Positions 37,724-46,912 of a DNA stretch of 64,000 nt are shown in pieces; within the stretch, counting starts at the first letter, position 1, and every line of letters starts with the position of its first letter. This DNA is from Limnohabitans sp. Rim8 (GTDB lineage: Bacteria; Pseudomonadota; Gammaproteobacteria; Burkholderiales; Burkholderiaceae_C): NCBI RefSeq assembly GCF_945901735.1, contig NZ_CAMDLM010000022.1, positions 1 to 64,000 on the forward strand, written 5' to 3'. The notes beneath the pieces are model-generated. The model saw only the letters and a list, made by a program, of their open reading frames with translations, was not told the DNA's origin and made no database searches. The position numbers were made by a program, and so were the translations under genes.

Positions 37724-38092
37724 ATGGAAAAAACCAACAGCCCCTTTGCTTCAGCCTACCTGCGCTTCTTACAGTTGGCGCAGGTGGTTCAAGCCCTGCC
37801 TGACGGCCTGGAGATGGATGCCAACGAAAAGGCTTTGCTGCAAGCCGTGGTTTTGCGTTGGTACGAAAATGAACCCATGACCGTGCGTGAAGCCATTGGC
37901 TTGGTCGATTTGGGCTCACCCGCCACGCTGCACAAACGCATCACCCGGTTGCGCGACAAGGACATGTTGGGCACTCTGAACCTCGAAGGTGATCGGCGCG
38001 CCAAGTTCCTGATCCCCACCCAACGCACGCTGGATTACTTCAGTCACCTGGGTCAATCCATGCAGCAAGCCCATCAAAAAACGGTGGCATGA
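37724..38092 (+). CDS. Small winged-helix (MarR-like) transcriptional regulator
   Basis: A 122-residue protein with a MarR-like layout: LEMDANEKALLQAVVLRWYENEPMT, then a recognition-helix region VDLGSPATLHKRITRLRDKDML and a wing LNLEGDRRAKFLIPTQRTLDYF. It overlaps the following membrane-protein gene by 4 bases (ATGA), so the two are coupled; it may control that gene or respond to the same signal. Ligand and targets are unknown. Confidence 0.72.
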   Translation: MEKTNSPFASAYLRFLQLAQVVQALPDGLEMDANEKALLQAVVLRWYENEPMTVREAIGLVDLGSPATLHKRITRLRDKDMLGTLNLEGDRRAKFLIPTQRTLDYFSHLGQSMQQAHQKTVA

Positions 38093-38661
38093 CCCGCAGC
38101 ATTCATCACCTCATTGAGCAAACAGCGTTGGCTTTGACCAGCGCTGTTTTGTTTGTGCTGTTTTTTAAACTCAACGGCTGGGTCTTTTCCAATTTCGCTT
38201 ACAGCGAAAACATCAGCTGGGTCTTTTTACCTGCGGGCTTTCGGGTGATTTTGGTATTGGTCTTGGGTTTACCCGGGGCTGTGGGTCTGGTGTTGGGCAG
38301 CTGGTTCATCGACAGCGTGCTTTTTTCGGCTGACGCTTGGCTGTTGCCATTTTTAAATGGCCTCGTGTCCGGCTTGACGCCTTGGCTGGTGATGAAATAC
38401 CTGCAGCACCAAGGGTGGTTGGCGCCCCACATCATGTCCATCACGGCCCAACGTTTACTTCAAATGACCTTGATCTTTTCTGCGGCCAGCGCCATCAGCC
38501 ACCAGTTGCTCTGGTGGTTGTTCGAAAGGGAAGATACCAACATTTTGGTCGACGTTTGGCCCATGTTCATTGGCAACGCCTTGGGGGCCTTGTTGATGCT
38601 CTACGGTTTCAAATTTGCCTTGGACCGGATCCGGCCGAACAGGTCAACCCCAACCCATTGA
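38089..38661 (+). CDS. MASE1-like integral membrane protein without output domain
   Basis: A 190-residue protein with about five to six hydrophobic helices (TALALTSAVLFVLFFKLNGW, FRVILVLVLGLPGAVGLVLG, MTLIFSAASAISHQLLWWL, FIGNALGALLMLYGFKFAL) and an ISWVFLPAGFRV motif like the MASE1-type sensory membrane domain. Such domains usually precede GGDEF, EAL or kinase modules; none follows here, and the frame ends cleanly. Its coupling to a small regulator suggests a two-gene membrane sensing unit (inference). Confidence 0.6.
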   Translation: MTRSIHHLIEQTALALTSAVLFVLFFKLNGWVFSNFAYSENISWVFLPAGFRVILVLVLGLPGAVGLVLGSWFIDSVLFSADAWLLPFLNGLVSGLTPWLVMKYLQHQGWLAPHIMSITAQRLLQMTLIFSAASAISHQLLWWLFEREDTNILVDVWPMFIGNALGALLMLYGFKFALDRIRPNRSTPTH

Positions 38662-38674
38662 TTTTTTTGGGCGC

Positions 38675-39886
38675 TCAGTCGCTGGACGGTAAAAACAGCG
38701 CCTGTAAATCGCTCAAAAAGTCAAAGCCCCGGTCTGTTGGCCAGACCCGCTGCAGGTCACGCTCAATCAAGCCTTTTTTTTCGGCCTCGGCCAGCCCTTT
38801 TTGAAGGCTGGTCATGGCCAAACCCGTGCGGTCCACAAAGTCGGCCAAATCAAACCCACCGCGCAAACGCAGGGCGTTGAGCATGAATTCAAACGGCAAG
38901 TCCTGGCGTGACACCTCGGTGCTTTGCGTGACCGGCTCGCCTTTCATGGCCTGCTGCATGTACAGCGCAGGCTCGCGGAAGCGCACTTGCCGCAGCACGC
39001 GGTGCGCAAAACTGAGTTTGCTGTGCGCACCCGCGCCAATGCCCAAGTAGTCGCCAAACTGCCAATAGTTCAGGTTGTGGGCACAAGGATGTCCGGGCTT
39101 GGCATAGGCCGACACTTCGTAACGATCCAAGCCCGCCAAGGCCGTCAGTTCGGTGATGCGGTCCATCATCTCGTAGGCCAGATCGTCCTCGGGCAAGGCA
39201 GGCGGGAACTTGGCAAACACCGTGTTGGGCTCGATCGTCAGGTGGTAGATCGAGATGTGCGGCGGCGCAAAGGCCAAAGCGGTCTGGATGTCTTGCGTGA
39301 GGCCCTCGAGCGTCTGGCCCGGCAAGGCGTACATCAGGTCGAGGTTGAAGGTGTCAAACACCTGCGCCGCTTCGGTCACGGCGGCCAGAGCCTGGTCGCG
39401 GTCGTGCACGCGGCCCAGGGCTTTCAGGTGCGCGTTGTCAAAGCTCTGCACGCCTATTGACAAACGGGTGATGCCGGCTTGATGGAAGGCCTTGAAACGG
39501 TCTTTCTCAAAAGTGCCGGGGTTGGCTTCCATGGTGATTTCGGCGTCCGGCGCCAAGCGCACGCGGGCTCGAATGCCCGAAATCAAACGGTCAATCGCTT
39601 CGGGCGAAAACAAGCTGGGCGTGCCGCCCCCCAAAAACACCGTCTGGATGCTGCGGCCCCAAATCAGCGGCAGGCTCGCTTCCAGGTCGGCCAACAGCGC
39701 GTGGATGTAGGCGTCTTGCGTTGACACTGGGTCAGCGCCCTCACGCAACTCGTGCGAGTTGAAGTCGCAATACGGGCACTTTTTGATGCACCAAGGCAGG
39801 TGCACGTACAGCGACAGCGGCGGCAAGGCGTTCAGTTGCAGCACACCGGGGCGCATGGCGTGCACCGGGTCCATCATCGGGCTCAT
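38675..39886 (-). CDS. hemW: Heme chaperone HemW (radical SAM, coproporphyrinogen-oxidase-like)
   Basis: A 403-residue radical-SAM protein: SLYVHLPWCIKKCPYCDFNSH carries the CxxxCxxC cluster motif with the extra Phe of this family, then FLGGGTPSLFSP, EANPGTFE, RLSIGVQSFD, FNLDLMYALPGQT and a C-terminal winged-helix part ending LFLPSSD. HemW-type proteins bind heme and are distinct from the true oxidase HemN, whose extra Cys is missing here. It overlaps rdgB (ATGA), in the order rph-rdgB-hemW common in Burkholderiales. Confidence 0.94.
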   Translation of the reverse strand: MSPMMDPVHAMRPGVLQLNALPPLSLYVHLPWCIKKCPYCDFNSHELREGADPVSTQDAYIHALLADLEASLPLIWGRSIQTVFLGGGTPSLFSPEAIDRLISGIRARVRLAPDAEITMEANPGTFEKDRFKAFHQAGITRLSIGVQSFDNAHLKALGRVHDRDQALAAVTEAAQVFDTFNLDLMYALPGQTLEGLTQDIQTALAFAPPHISIYHLTIEPNTVFAKFPPALPEDDLAYEMMDRITELTALAGLDRYEVSAYAKPGHPCAHNLNYWQFGDYLGIGAGAHSKLSFAHRVLRQVRFREPALYMQQAMKGEPVTQSTEVSRQDLPFEFMLNALRLRGGFDLADFVDRTGLAMTSLQKGLAEAEKKGLIERDLQRVWPTDRGFDFLSDLQALFLPSSD

Positions 39887-40497
39887 GGCGCGGCGCTGTC
39901 CAGCCAGCGTTCAAGCATCAGCGCCAGCATGGCTTGCGCAGCGCGGCCTCGGTGGCTGTGGGCGTTTTTCACCTCGGGGGGCAACTCGGCAAAGGTCTTG
40001 CCAAACTCGGGCAACAACATGACCGGGTCAAAACCAAAACCGTTCGTGCCCCGGCGCTCGGGAGTGATCTGCACCACCACCCGGCCCACGGCAATCAGCG
40101 GCTCGGGGTCATTGGCGCTGCGCACCGCCACCAGCGTGCTGACCATGGCAGCGCGGCGGTTGGCGATGCCCTGCATTTGCGCCAGCAAAGCGGTGACGTT
40201 GGTGTCATCGCCTTTGGGGTAACCAAAGCGGGTGGCGTAATAAGCCGTGTCCACGCCGGGCTGGCCGCCAAAAGCATCCACACACAAGCCCGCGTCGTCG
40301 GCCAAGGCGGGCATGCCGCTCAGCTGCGCTGCATGGCGGGCTTTGGCCAGGGCGTTTTCAACAAAGGTCTTGAACGGCTCGGCGGCTTCAGGAATGTTCA
40401 GCTCGGACTGGCGCACCAGCGTCATTTTCAGCGGCGCCAACAGGGTTTGCAGCTCGGCCAGTTTGCCTGCGTTGTTGGAGGCAAGAACGATTTTCAT
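39883..40497 (-). CDS. rdgB: dITP/XTP pyrophosphatase (RdgB/HAM1 family)
   Basis: A 204-residue nucleotide-sanitising enzyme that hydrolyses dITP and XTP to monophosphates. Motifs: MKIVLASNNAGKLAEL, TFVENALAKARHAA, PALADDAGLCVDAFGGQPG, VGRVVVQITPERRGTNGFGFDPVMLLPE, SHRGRAAQAML. The start is set at ATG 40497 to match the conserved MKIVLASNN; an ATG three codons earlier (40506) is an alternative. It is 19 bases after rph and overlaps hemW. Confidence 0.94.
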   Translation of the reverse strand: MKIVLASNNAGKLAELQTLLAPLKMTLVRQSELNIPEAAEPFKTFVENALAKARHAAQLSGMPALADDAGLCVDAFGGQPGVDTAYYATRFGYPKGDDTNVTALLAQMQGIANRRAAMVSTLVAVRSANDPEPLIAVGRVVVQITPERRGTNGFGFDPVMLLPEFGKTFAELPPEVKNAHSHRGRAAQAMLALMLERWLDSAAP

Positions 40498-40516
40498 GTG
40501 CGCCATTGCCAGGGGT

Positions 40517-41269
40517 TCAGGCGCTGAACGTCAGGGTCTGGGGCTGGTCGTGCGCCTGCTTTTGCAACTGCACCAACTGGGCAATGCCCTTTTCGGCCAG
40601 CGCCAGCATGCCGTCCATCTCGACGCGGGTAAAAGCCACGCCTTCGGCCGTGCCCTGCACTTCCACAAAGTGGCCCGCACCGGTCATCACCACGTTCATG
40701 TCGGTGTCGCAAGACGAGTCTTCGGGGTAATCGAGGTCCAGCAAGGCGGTGCCGTTTTTCAGACCCACCGAAATGGCGGCCACGCGGTCGAGGATGGGGG
40801 ATTCGGTCAATTTGCCAGTCTTCATCAACCAATTCACGGCATCTTGCGCGGCCACAAAAGCGCCCGTGATGCTGGCGGTGCGGGTGCCGCCATCGGCTTG
40901 CAGCACGTCGCAGTCGAGGTGGATGGTGCGCTCGCCGAGCTTTTTCAGGTCAAACACCGCGCGCAGCGAGCGGCCAATCAGGCGCTGGATCTCTTGCGTG
41001 CGGCCGCTTTGCTTGCCGCGCGCGGCTTCGCGGTCGCCCCGGGTGTGGGTGGCGCGGGGCAGCATGCCGTATTCGGCCGTGACCCAGCCCTCGCCACTGC
41101 CCTTTTTGTGGCCCGGCACCTTTTCTTCGACCGAAGCGGTGCACAGCACGCGGGTCTGGCCAAACTCGATCAGCACCGAGCCTTCGGCGTGGATGGTGTA
41201 GCCGCGGGTGATGCGCACAGCGCGCAAAGCGTCGGCAGCGCGGCCGGAACGAACAGAAGAGGATGTCAT
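40517..41269 (-). CDS. rph: Ribonuclease PH
   Basis: A 250-residue phosphorolytic 3'-exoribonuclease that trims tRNA 3' ends. Start [20 protein letters not shown]; family blocks [88 protein letters not shown]. The frame continues 26 codons upstream without homology; ATG 41269 is the family start. First gene of rph-rdgB-hemW, divergent from yicC. Confidence 0.95.
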   Translation of the reverse strand: MTSSSVRSGRAADALRAVRITRGYTIHAEGSVLIEFGQTRVLCTASVEEKVPGHKKGSGEGWVTAEYGMLPRATHTRGDREAARGKQSGRTQEIQRLIGRSLRAVFDLKKLGERTIHLDCDVLQADGGTRTASITGAFVAAQDAVNWLMKTGKLTESPILDRVAAISVGLKNGTALLDLDYPEDSSCDTDMNVVMTGAGHFVEVQGTAEGVAFTRVEMDGMLALAEKGIAQLVQLQKQAHDQPQTLTFSA

Positions 41270-41429
41270 GAGAATGTCTTTAGAGAGTGGTGTGATGCCG
41301 GCGTAGCCAAGAGGTGTGGGCGAGTTTGCGATAATGCCCTGTTTCATGCTTTGCCAAACCCGTCAAGGGCCTGGCCAAGGCAATTGCCCCAGGCTGTTGT
41401 TCGGCCTGCGGCGCGAAGGAACCCGTTCA

Positions 41430-42347
41430 ATGTCAGTTTACAGTATGACCGGCTACGCCAGCGTGCAGCACAGCCCGCTGCCCGCAGACGGCGAAGCCCC
41501 CGCCAGCGCGGCCCCCACCGCCCGCCTGGGGCTTGAAATCCGCTCGGTCAACAGCCGCTTTCTCGACCTGAGTTTTCGCCTGCCCGAAGAGCTGCGCCAG
41601 CTCGAACCCAGCCTGCGCGAGCTGATCACCCGCCAGATCAAACGCGGCAAAGTCGAACTGCGGGCCAGCCAGGACGCAGGTGACGGCGCTGCCCTGCAAG
41701 CCCCCAACCACCAAGCCCTGCAAAAAATCGCGGCCTTGCAAGAAAAAATTCAAGATTGGTTGCCCAGTGCCCAGTCCTTGAGCGTGGCCGATGTGCTGCG
41801 CATGAGCGCTGGCAGCTCGGGCCAGGCAACGCCCGACGAAGCGGCATGGATACAACTGGCCGCCCAAGCGGTAGACGCCCTGCGCGAAGCCCGCGCCCGA
41901 GAGGGTGCGCGCCTGACCACGATGCTGCAAGGCCACATTGGCCAGCTGCGCAGCCTGGCCGAACAGGCGGTGCCGCTGGTGCCGCAATTGGTCGAGCAGC
42001 AGCGCCAGCGCTTTTTAGAGCGCTGGAAAGACGTCATGGCCTTGGCCGATGGCAGCCACCTGCCCGAAGCCGCGCAAGACCGGGCGCTGACCGAGGCCAC
42101 CGCATTTGCCATCCGCATCGACGTGGCCGAAGAGTTGACCCGCCTGCGCTCGCACCTGGACGAACTCAGCCGCCTTTTGGACAAAGGCGGTGACATTGGC
42201 AAGCGCTTGGACTTCTTGATTCAAGAGCTGCACCGCGAAGCCAACACCCTGGGCTCCAAGTCGGCTGTGCTGGAGATGACGCGCATCTCGGTGGACATGA
42301 AGGTGCTGATTGAGCAAATGCGTGAACAAGTCCAGAACATCGAATAA
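41430..42347 (+). CDS. yicC: YicC-family endoribonuclease-like protein
   Basis: A 305-residue protein: [50 protein letters not shown], and the C-terminal block [41 protein letters not shown], the strongest YicC signature. E. coli YicC has RNase activity and affects RyhB. The ATG follows AAGGA by 8 bases. About 15 residues of inserted Ala/Pro ([13 protein letters not shown]) appear near the N-terminus. It is 11 bases from gmk. Confidence 0.94.
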   Translation: MSVYSMTGYASVQHSPLPADGEAPASAAPTARLGLEIRSVNSRFLDLSFRLPEELRQLEPSLRELITRQIKRGKVELRASQDAGDGAALQAPNHQALQKIAALQEKIQDWLPSAQSLSVADVLRMSAGSSGQATPDEAAWIQLAAQAVDALREARAREGARLTTMLQGHIGQLRSLAEQAVPLVPQLVEQQRQRFLERWKDVMALADGSHLPEAAQDRALTEATAFAIRIDVAEELTRLRSHLDELSRLLDKGGDIGKRLDFLIQELHREANTLGSKSAVLEMTRISVDMKVLIEQMREQVQNIE

Positions 42348-42358
42348 AGAGCCGCAGC

Positions 42359-42979
42359 ATGGATTACCCCGGAAACCTGTTTGTCGTGGCCGCCCCCAGC
42401 GGGGCTGGCAAATCCAGCCTGGTCAAGGCCTTGATGGAGCTGGATTCGCGTGTACACCCCACCGTCTCACACACCACCCGCGCCCCAAGGGGCCAGGAAA
42501 AGCATGGCCGCGAGTACTTTTTTGCTTCGGCACAAGAGTTTGACGCCATGGTGCTGGGCGATGCCTTTGTCGAATGGGCCCATGTGCACGGCCAGCGCTA
42601 CGGCACCTCGAAAAAGATGATCGAAGAACGCATGGCCCAAGGTACAGACGTGATTTTGGAGATCGATTACCAGGGTGCCCTGCAGATCCAAAAGATGTAC
42701 GCCAACGCGGTGCTGATCTTCATCTTGCCGCCCAGCTGGGAAGAGTTGCGCTCGCGCTTGGAGCGCCGGGGCGAGGACACCCCCGAGATCATCGAGCTGC
42801 GCCTGCAAAACGCCGCAGTGGAGATGGCGCAGGCCAAGGAGTTTGACTTCGTTATAATTAACGAAGTATTTGACCGCGCCCTGTTTGACCTCAAAGCGGT
42901 GGTTCACGCCCAGCGACTCAAGTACCACGTTCAACGCCGCGCCCGGCCTGACACCTTTCAAGCCCTCAAGATGGCTTGA
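42359..42979 (+). CDS. gmk: Guanylate kinase
   Basis: A 206-residue kinase converting GMP to GDP. P-loop [17 protein letters not shown]-binding [53 protein letters not shown] and [14 protein letters not shown]. The usual yicC-gmk-rpoZ-spoT order is kept. An 8-bp-arm palindrome lies within the FVIINE codons. Confidence 0.96.
   Translation: MDYPGNLFVVAAPSGAGKSSLVKALMELDSRVHPTVSHTTRAPRGQEKHGREYFFASAQEFDAMVLGDAFVEWAHVHGQRYGTSKKMIEERMAQGTDVILEIDYQGALQIQKMYANAVLIFILPPSWEELRSRLERRGEDTPEIIELRLQNAAVEMAQAKEFDFVIINEVFDRALFDLKAVVHAQRLKYHVQRRARPDTFQALKMA
42847..42866. repeat. Perfect inverted repeat inside gmk
   Basis: CTTCGTTA-TAAT-TAACGAAG, 8-bp arms and a 4-base AT spacer, an AT-rich patch within a GC-rich gene; it contains a TATAAT hexamer but no matching -35 box upstream. 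Confidence 0.4.
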
Positions 42980-43010
42980 CTCCCCACACAGACATTTTCA
43001 AGGAAAACTC

Positions 43011-43211
43011 ATGGCCCGCATCACTGTTGAAGATTGCCTGGACAAGATTCCCAACCGCTTTCAGCTGGTTTTGGCCGCCACCTACCGCGCCCGCATGCTG
43101 AGCCAGGGCCACACGCCGCGCATCGAAAGCAAGAACAAGCCTGGCGTGACCGCCTTGCGCGAAATTGCGGCGGGCAAAGTCGGCATCGAGATGCTCAAGC
43201 GCGTGACTTGA
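43011..43211 (+). CDS. rpoZ: RNA polymerase omega subunit
   Basis: A 66-residue protein with the invariant start [21 protein letters not shown], then [33 protein letters not shown]. It helps assemble RNA polymerase and mediates part of the ppGpp response. AAGGAAAA precedes the ATG. It is on the same transcript as gmk; a terminator follows before spoT. Confidence 0.97.
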   Translation: MARITVEDCLDKIPNRFQLVLAATYRARMLSQGHTPRIESKNKPGVTALREIAAGKVGIEMLKRVT

Positions 43212-43268
43212 AACGCCACCATTTGGCCCGGTCTGGCCCCCGCCAGTCCCGCCACCAGAGCTGAAAAC

Positions 43269-43291
43269 GCCCCTTCATGGGGCTTTTTTTT
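43269..43291 (+). terminator. Rho-independent terminator after rpoZ
   Basis: GCCCC-TTCAT-GGGGC followed by eight T. The stem is only 5 bp but GC-rich, with a flanking A-tract. Confidence 0.82.
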
Positions 43292-43334
43292 GGCTGCCGC
43301 CTAAGTAGGCAATCGCTTACGTTACATTGATGGC

Positions 43335-45605
43335 ATGAGCGCCGTCGCCCCCAAAATACCCAAAGCAAACGCCAGTCGCCCCAAAGCGCTGGACCCGGCG
43401 GCTGCCAACGCGGCCGCCGCCAGCTTTGCTGTGCTGGAGGCGCAACTGGGTTACCTGAGCGAAACCGACACCGACATGGTGCGGCGGGCTTACAAATTTG
43501 CCGACGAAGCCCACCTGGGCCAGATGCGCAAAAGTGGTGAACCCTACATCACCCACCCGATCGCGGTGGCCGGTTTGTGCACCGAGTGGAAACTCGACGC
43601 TCAGGCGTTGGCTGCCGCCCTGCTGCACGACGCGATGGAAGACTGCGGCGTGACCAAGATCGAGCTGATTGAGCGCTTTGGCTCTCCGGTGGCTGAGCTG
43701 GTCGATGGCCTGACCAAGCTGGACAAGCTCGAATTCAACACCCTTGAAGAGAACCAGGCCGAATCCTTTCGCAAGATGCTGCTGGCCATGGCCCGTGATG
43801 TGCGCGTCATCCTGATCAAGCTTGCCGACCGCACCCACAACATGCGCACCATGGCCGACATGCCACGCAGCAAGTGGGGCCGCATTGCGTCCGAAACGCT
43901 CGAGATCTACGCCCCCATTGCGCACCGGCTGGGCCTGAACCAGATCTACCGCGAACTGCAAGACCTGTCGTTCAAACACCTGCTGCCCTGGCGCTATGCC
44001 GTGCTCACCAAAGCCGTGACACGCGCACGCAACCGCCGCCGCGATCTGATCCGAAAAGTACAGAACGATGTGCAAGCGGTGTTTGCCCAGGCCCATATGG
44101 ATGTGCGCATCAGCGGCCGCGAAAAGACGATCTATTCCATCTACAAAAAGATGGACGAAAAACACCTGAGCTTTGCGCAAGTGACCGACATTTATGGCCT
44201 TCGGGTCATTGTCCCCTCGGTCATCGACTGCTACACCGCTTTGGGCTTGTTGCACCAAATTTACAAGCCTTTGCCCGGCAAGTTCAAGGACCACATCGCC
44301 ATTGCCAAGGTCAACGGCTACCAGTCGCTGCACACCACCTTGGTCGGGCCGTCCGGCGTGAACGTCGAGTTTCAGATGCGCACCGAGCCGATGCACTTGG
44401 TCGCCGAATCGGGCGTGGCTGCGCACTGGCTGTACAAAGAGCACGAGTCGGCCAGTGCCCAATCCGCGCGCTTGGGCTCGCAGTGGCTGCAATCGCTGCT
44501 CGACATCCAGACCGAAACACGCGACGCCGCCGAATTTTGGGACCACGTCAAGGTCGACTTGTTCCCCGATGCCGTGTATGTTTTCACGCCCAAGAGCCAG
44601 ATCATGTCCTTGCCACGGGGCGCCACAGTGGTGGACTTTGCCTACGCCATCCACAGCCGGGTGGGCGACCATGCCATGGCCGCCCGCATCAATGGCGACC
44701 AAGTGCCGCTGCGCACCGAGCTCAAAAACGGCGACGTGATTGAGGTGATCACCGCCCCCGTCTCAGCCCCGAATCCGGCCTGGTTGGGCTTTGTGCGCAC
44801 CGGACGCGCCCGCTCCAAGATCCGCCACCACCTCAAGACCATGGCGCAAACCGAGTCGGTGGGCCTGGGTGAAAAACTGTTGGCACAGGCTTTGCGTGCC
44901 GAAGGCATCCACCAGCTCCCCGCCAACGACGAAGCGCACCATGCGCTGTGGGAAAAATTGCTGCGCTTCACGGGCAACCGCAACCAGCCCGATTTGCTGA
45001 TGGACATTGGCCTGGGCAAACGCATCGCCACCATCGTGGCCAAGCGGCTGACGGCGCTCTTGTCCGAATTGGGCCAAAAACCCGACCCACTGCTGATGAC
45101 CCGCGAACGCTTCACAGCGCACGATTCCATCTCGCAAGGCTCGATCACCCTGGATGGCAGCGAAAACGCCTCAGTGGTCTATTCACGTTGCTGCCGGCCC
45201 CTGCCCGGTGACGACATCGTGGGCTACCTGGGCCGAGGCGAGGGCCTGGCCGTGCACACCCGCGATTGCGCCACCGCACGAAAACTGGAACACAAGGACA
45301 GCGAACGCTTCATCGGCGTGGAGTGGTCTGACGAATTGAGCCGCAGCTTTGAGACCACCATCACCGTCACCGTGGTCAATGGCAAAGGCGTGCTGGCCCG
45401 CGTGGCCGGCGCACTGGCCAGCGGCGAAACCGACATCGTGCACGTGGACATGGGGCAAGAAACGCCCCAGGACACGGCCGAATTGAAGTTCGTGGTGGCT
45501 GTGCGAGATGTGACGCACTTGGAACAGGTGCTGCGTCACCTCAATCGCACCCCCTCGGTGATCAAAGCTGAGCGACAAACCAACAAGAACCAAGGACGGA
45601 CCTGA
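43335..45605 (+). CDS. spoT: Bifunctional (p)ppGpp synthetase/hydrolase (Rel/SpoT)
   Basis: A 756-residue stringent-response enzyme. Hydrolase HD domain with KSGEPYITHPIAVA and LLHDAMEDCG (HDxxED) at about residues 60-105; synthetase domain with GREKTIYSIYKKM, DIYGLRVIVPS and GYQSLHTTLVGPSG; TGS domain from VFTPKSQIMSLPRGATVVDFAYAIHS; zinc-finger-like YSRCCRPLPGDDIVGYL; C-terminal ACT domain. The first ~35 residues are an Ala-rich leader longer than usual. ATG is 124 bases after rpoZ. Confidence 0.95.
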   Translation: MSAVAPKIPKANASRPKALDPAAANAAAASFAVLEAQLGYLSETDTDMVRRAYKFADEAHLGQMRKSGEPYITHPIAVAGLCTEWKLDAQALAAALLHDAMEDCGVTKIELIERFGSPVAELVDGLTKLDKLEFNTLEENQAESFRKMLLAMARDVRVILIKLADRTHNMRTMADMPRSKWGRIASETLEIYAPIAHRLGLNQIYRELQDLSFKHLLPWRYAVLTKAVTRARNRRRDLIRKVQNDVQAVFAQAHMDVRISGREKTIYSIYKKMDEKHLSFAQVTDIYGLRVIVPSVIDCYTALGLLHQIYKPLPGKFKDHIAIAKVNGYQSLHTTLVGPSGVNVEFQMRTEPMHLVAESGVAAHWLYKEHESASAQSARLGSQWLQSLLDIQTETRDAAEFWDHVKVDLFPDAVYVFTPKSQIMSLPRGATVVDFAYAIHSRVGDHAMAARINGDQVPLRTELKNGDVIEVITAPVSAPNPAWLGFVRTGRARSKIRHHLKTMAQTESVGLGEKLLAQALRAEGIHQLPANDEAHHALWEKLLRFTGNRNQPDLLMDIGLGKRIATIVAKRLTALLSELGQKPDPLLMTRERFTAHDSISQGSITLDGSENASVVYSRCCRPLPGDDIVGYLGRGEGLAVHTRDCATARKLEHKDSERFIGVEWSDELSRSFETTITVTVVNGKGVLARVAGALASGETDIVHVDMGQETPQDTAELKFVVAVRDVTHLEQVLRHLNRTPSVIKAERQTNKNQGRT

Positions 45606-45642
45606 TCTTGTCCAAGCTGAGCGCAGAGGGCTATGCAGCCGC

Positions 45643-46137
45643 TCAAGGGCCCTTTGGATAACTCACCTGCAGCACCTCGATGTCGATCACGCCTGCGGGC
45701 GTGAGCAGTTTGAGTTCATCGCCTTGGCGTGCTTTGAGCAAAGTGCGCGCAATGGGCGAGACCCAGCTGACCTGGCCTTGCAAACTGTCGGCTTCGTCAA
45801 TGCCCAAAATCGTCACCGTGCGTTCTGTGCCTGAGTCTTCGGCATACGTGACCGTGGCACCAAAGAACACCTGGTCGCTGCCGTGGTGCACCACCGGGTC
45901 GACCACTTCGGCCATCTCCAGACGTTGGGTCAGGAAACGGATGCGCCGATCGATTTCACGCAAACGCTTTTTGCCGTAAATGTAATCGCCGTTTTCCGAG
46001 CGGTCGCCATTGCTGGCGGCCCAATGCACGATCTCGACCACCTTGGGCCGCTCGTCGTCCATCAGGGTAAAAAACTCCGCCCTCAAACGGGCATAACCCG
46101 CAGGCGTGATGTAGTTGATCAACCCTGAAGTACTCAT
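45643..46137 (-). CDS. greB: Transcription elongation factor GreB
   Basis: A 164-residue factor that rescues backtracked RNA polymerase. N-terminal coiled coil (YITPAGYARLRAEFFTLMDDERP, GDRSENGDYIYGKKRLREIDRRIRFL with the acidic Asp-Glu tip DRSENGDY) and the C-terminal FKBP-like domain (QGQVSWVSPIARTLLKARQGDEL). The YGKKRLREIDRRI pattern marks GreB rather than GreA. The start at ATG 46137 (MSTSGLINYITPAG) is the family start; the frame continues 23 codons upstream. Convergent with spoT. Confidence 0.95.
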   Translation of the reverse strand: MSTSGLINYITPAGYARLRAEFFTLMDDERPKVVEIVHWAASNGDRSENGDYIYGKKRLREIDRRIRFLTQRLEMAEVVDPVVHHGSDQVFFGATVTYAEDSGTERTVTILGIDEADSLQGQVSWVSPIARTLLKARQGDELKLLTPAGVIDIEVLQVSYPKGP

Positions 46138-46230
46138 GCACGCATCTCCATCAGGTCGATGGACTTGGAGTGGAGTGACCTGAGTTGGCTCTAAACAAAT
46201 CAGCAATCATGCAACCAGCTCCTCATTGCG

Positions 46231-46270
46231 CAAAAAATACCGTATCCCGGATTCACAGGCTCATCCGGGA
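46231..46270 (-). terminator. Probable terminator of the giant-protein operon
   Basis: Read on the minus strand TCCCGGAT-N10-ATCCGGGA (46245-46270) is a perfect 8-bp stem, followed after a few bases by a six-T run. It lies 37 bases beyond the stop of the gene at 46308 and before greB. Confidence 0.6.
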
Positions 46271-46307
46271 CCACCCATTACCCCAATGGCTGGATGAACA
46301 GTGGGCA

Positions 46308-46912
46308 TCAGGCATAAACTCCAAACTGCGACAAACTCAAACCCTGTGCATTTGACAGGGACAGTAAATAATCTGGCTGCTCTGTATCGAGGTCAAGGGA
46401 CCCAGCAGGGCCGTCAAAATTGCCGTCTACATCACCGCTTAAGTAGGCCACCAAACCAACCGGCAGAACGGTCCGGGTATCCGTCAGGTCAACGCTGATG
46501 GCCTGCGAAACGCCGGGTACCAGGGGGTCGGCCGTGATGGCCGCCACGGCTGGACTGTTTTCATTGGCAAACCTCCACACGGGCTCGGGCGTGCCGGTGC
46601 CTCTTAAGCCCACCACATGTTTGAGCACGCCAATGGCATCGTTGAGTTCGACACGACCGTTGCCATCGAAATCAGCAGCCAAGGATTGATAAGGCGACAA
46701 GGCCTGGTTGACGGGGTTCACGTTGAGGCCAACCACCATTTTGAGAATGGCGATGGCGTCTTGAAGGTTGACAGCGGCGTTTACGGCTTCCTGCTCGACC
46801 AAAGGAGTCGAACGGCTAAGTTGGAGATCGAGCACGGCCGTACTGGCTTCCAACAGCCTGGCACTGCCGTCGCTGGCTGTGACCTGCGGTAAACCAGTGG
46901 CGCTGACCACGA
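46308..46912 (-). other. Shared C-terminal dockerin-like module, copy 1
   Basis: Encodes the last ~200 residues of the 698-aa protein, starting at YTWKEHKLL. It shares the same order of motifs, often identical residues, with copies at 48436-49110 and 61880-62535: AILKM(V/I)VGL, SPYQ(S/A)LAADFDGNG, ELNDAIGVLKHVVGL, GTPxPxW, GYL/YLxGDVDG, LDLDxxQPxY and the final L(S/A/N)L(S/A)QFGxY. Confidence 0.8.
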
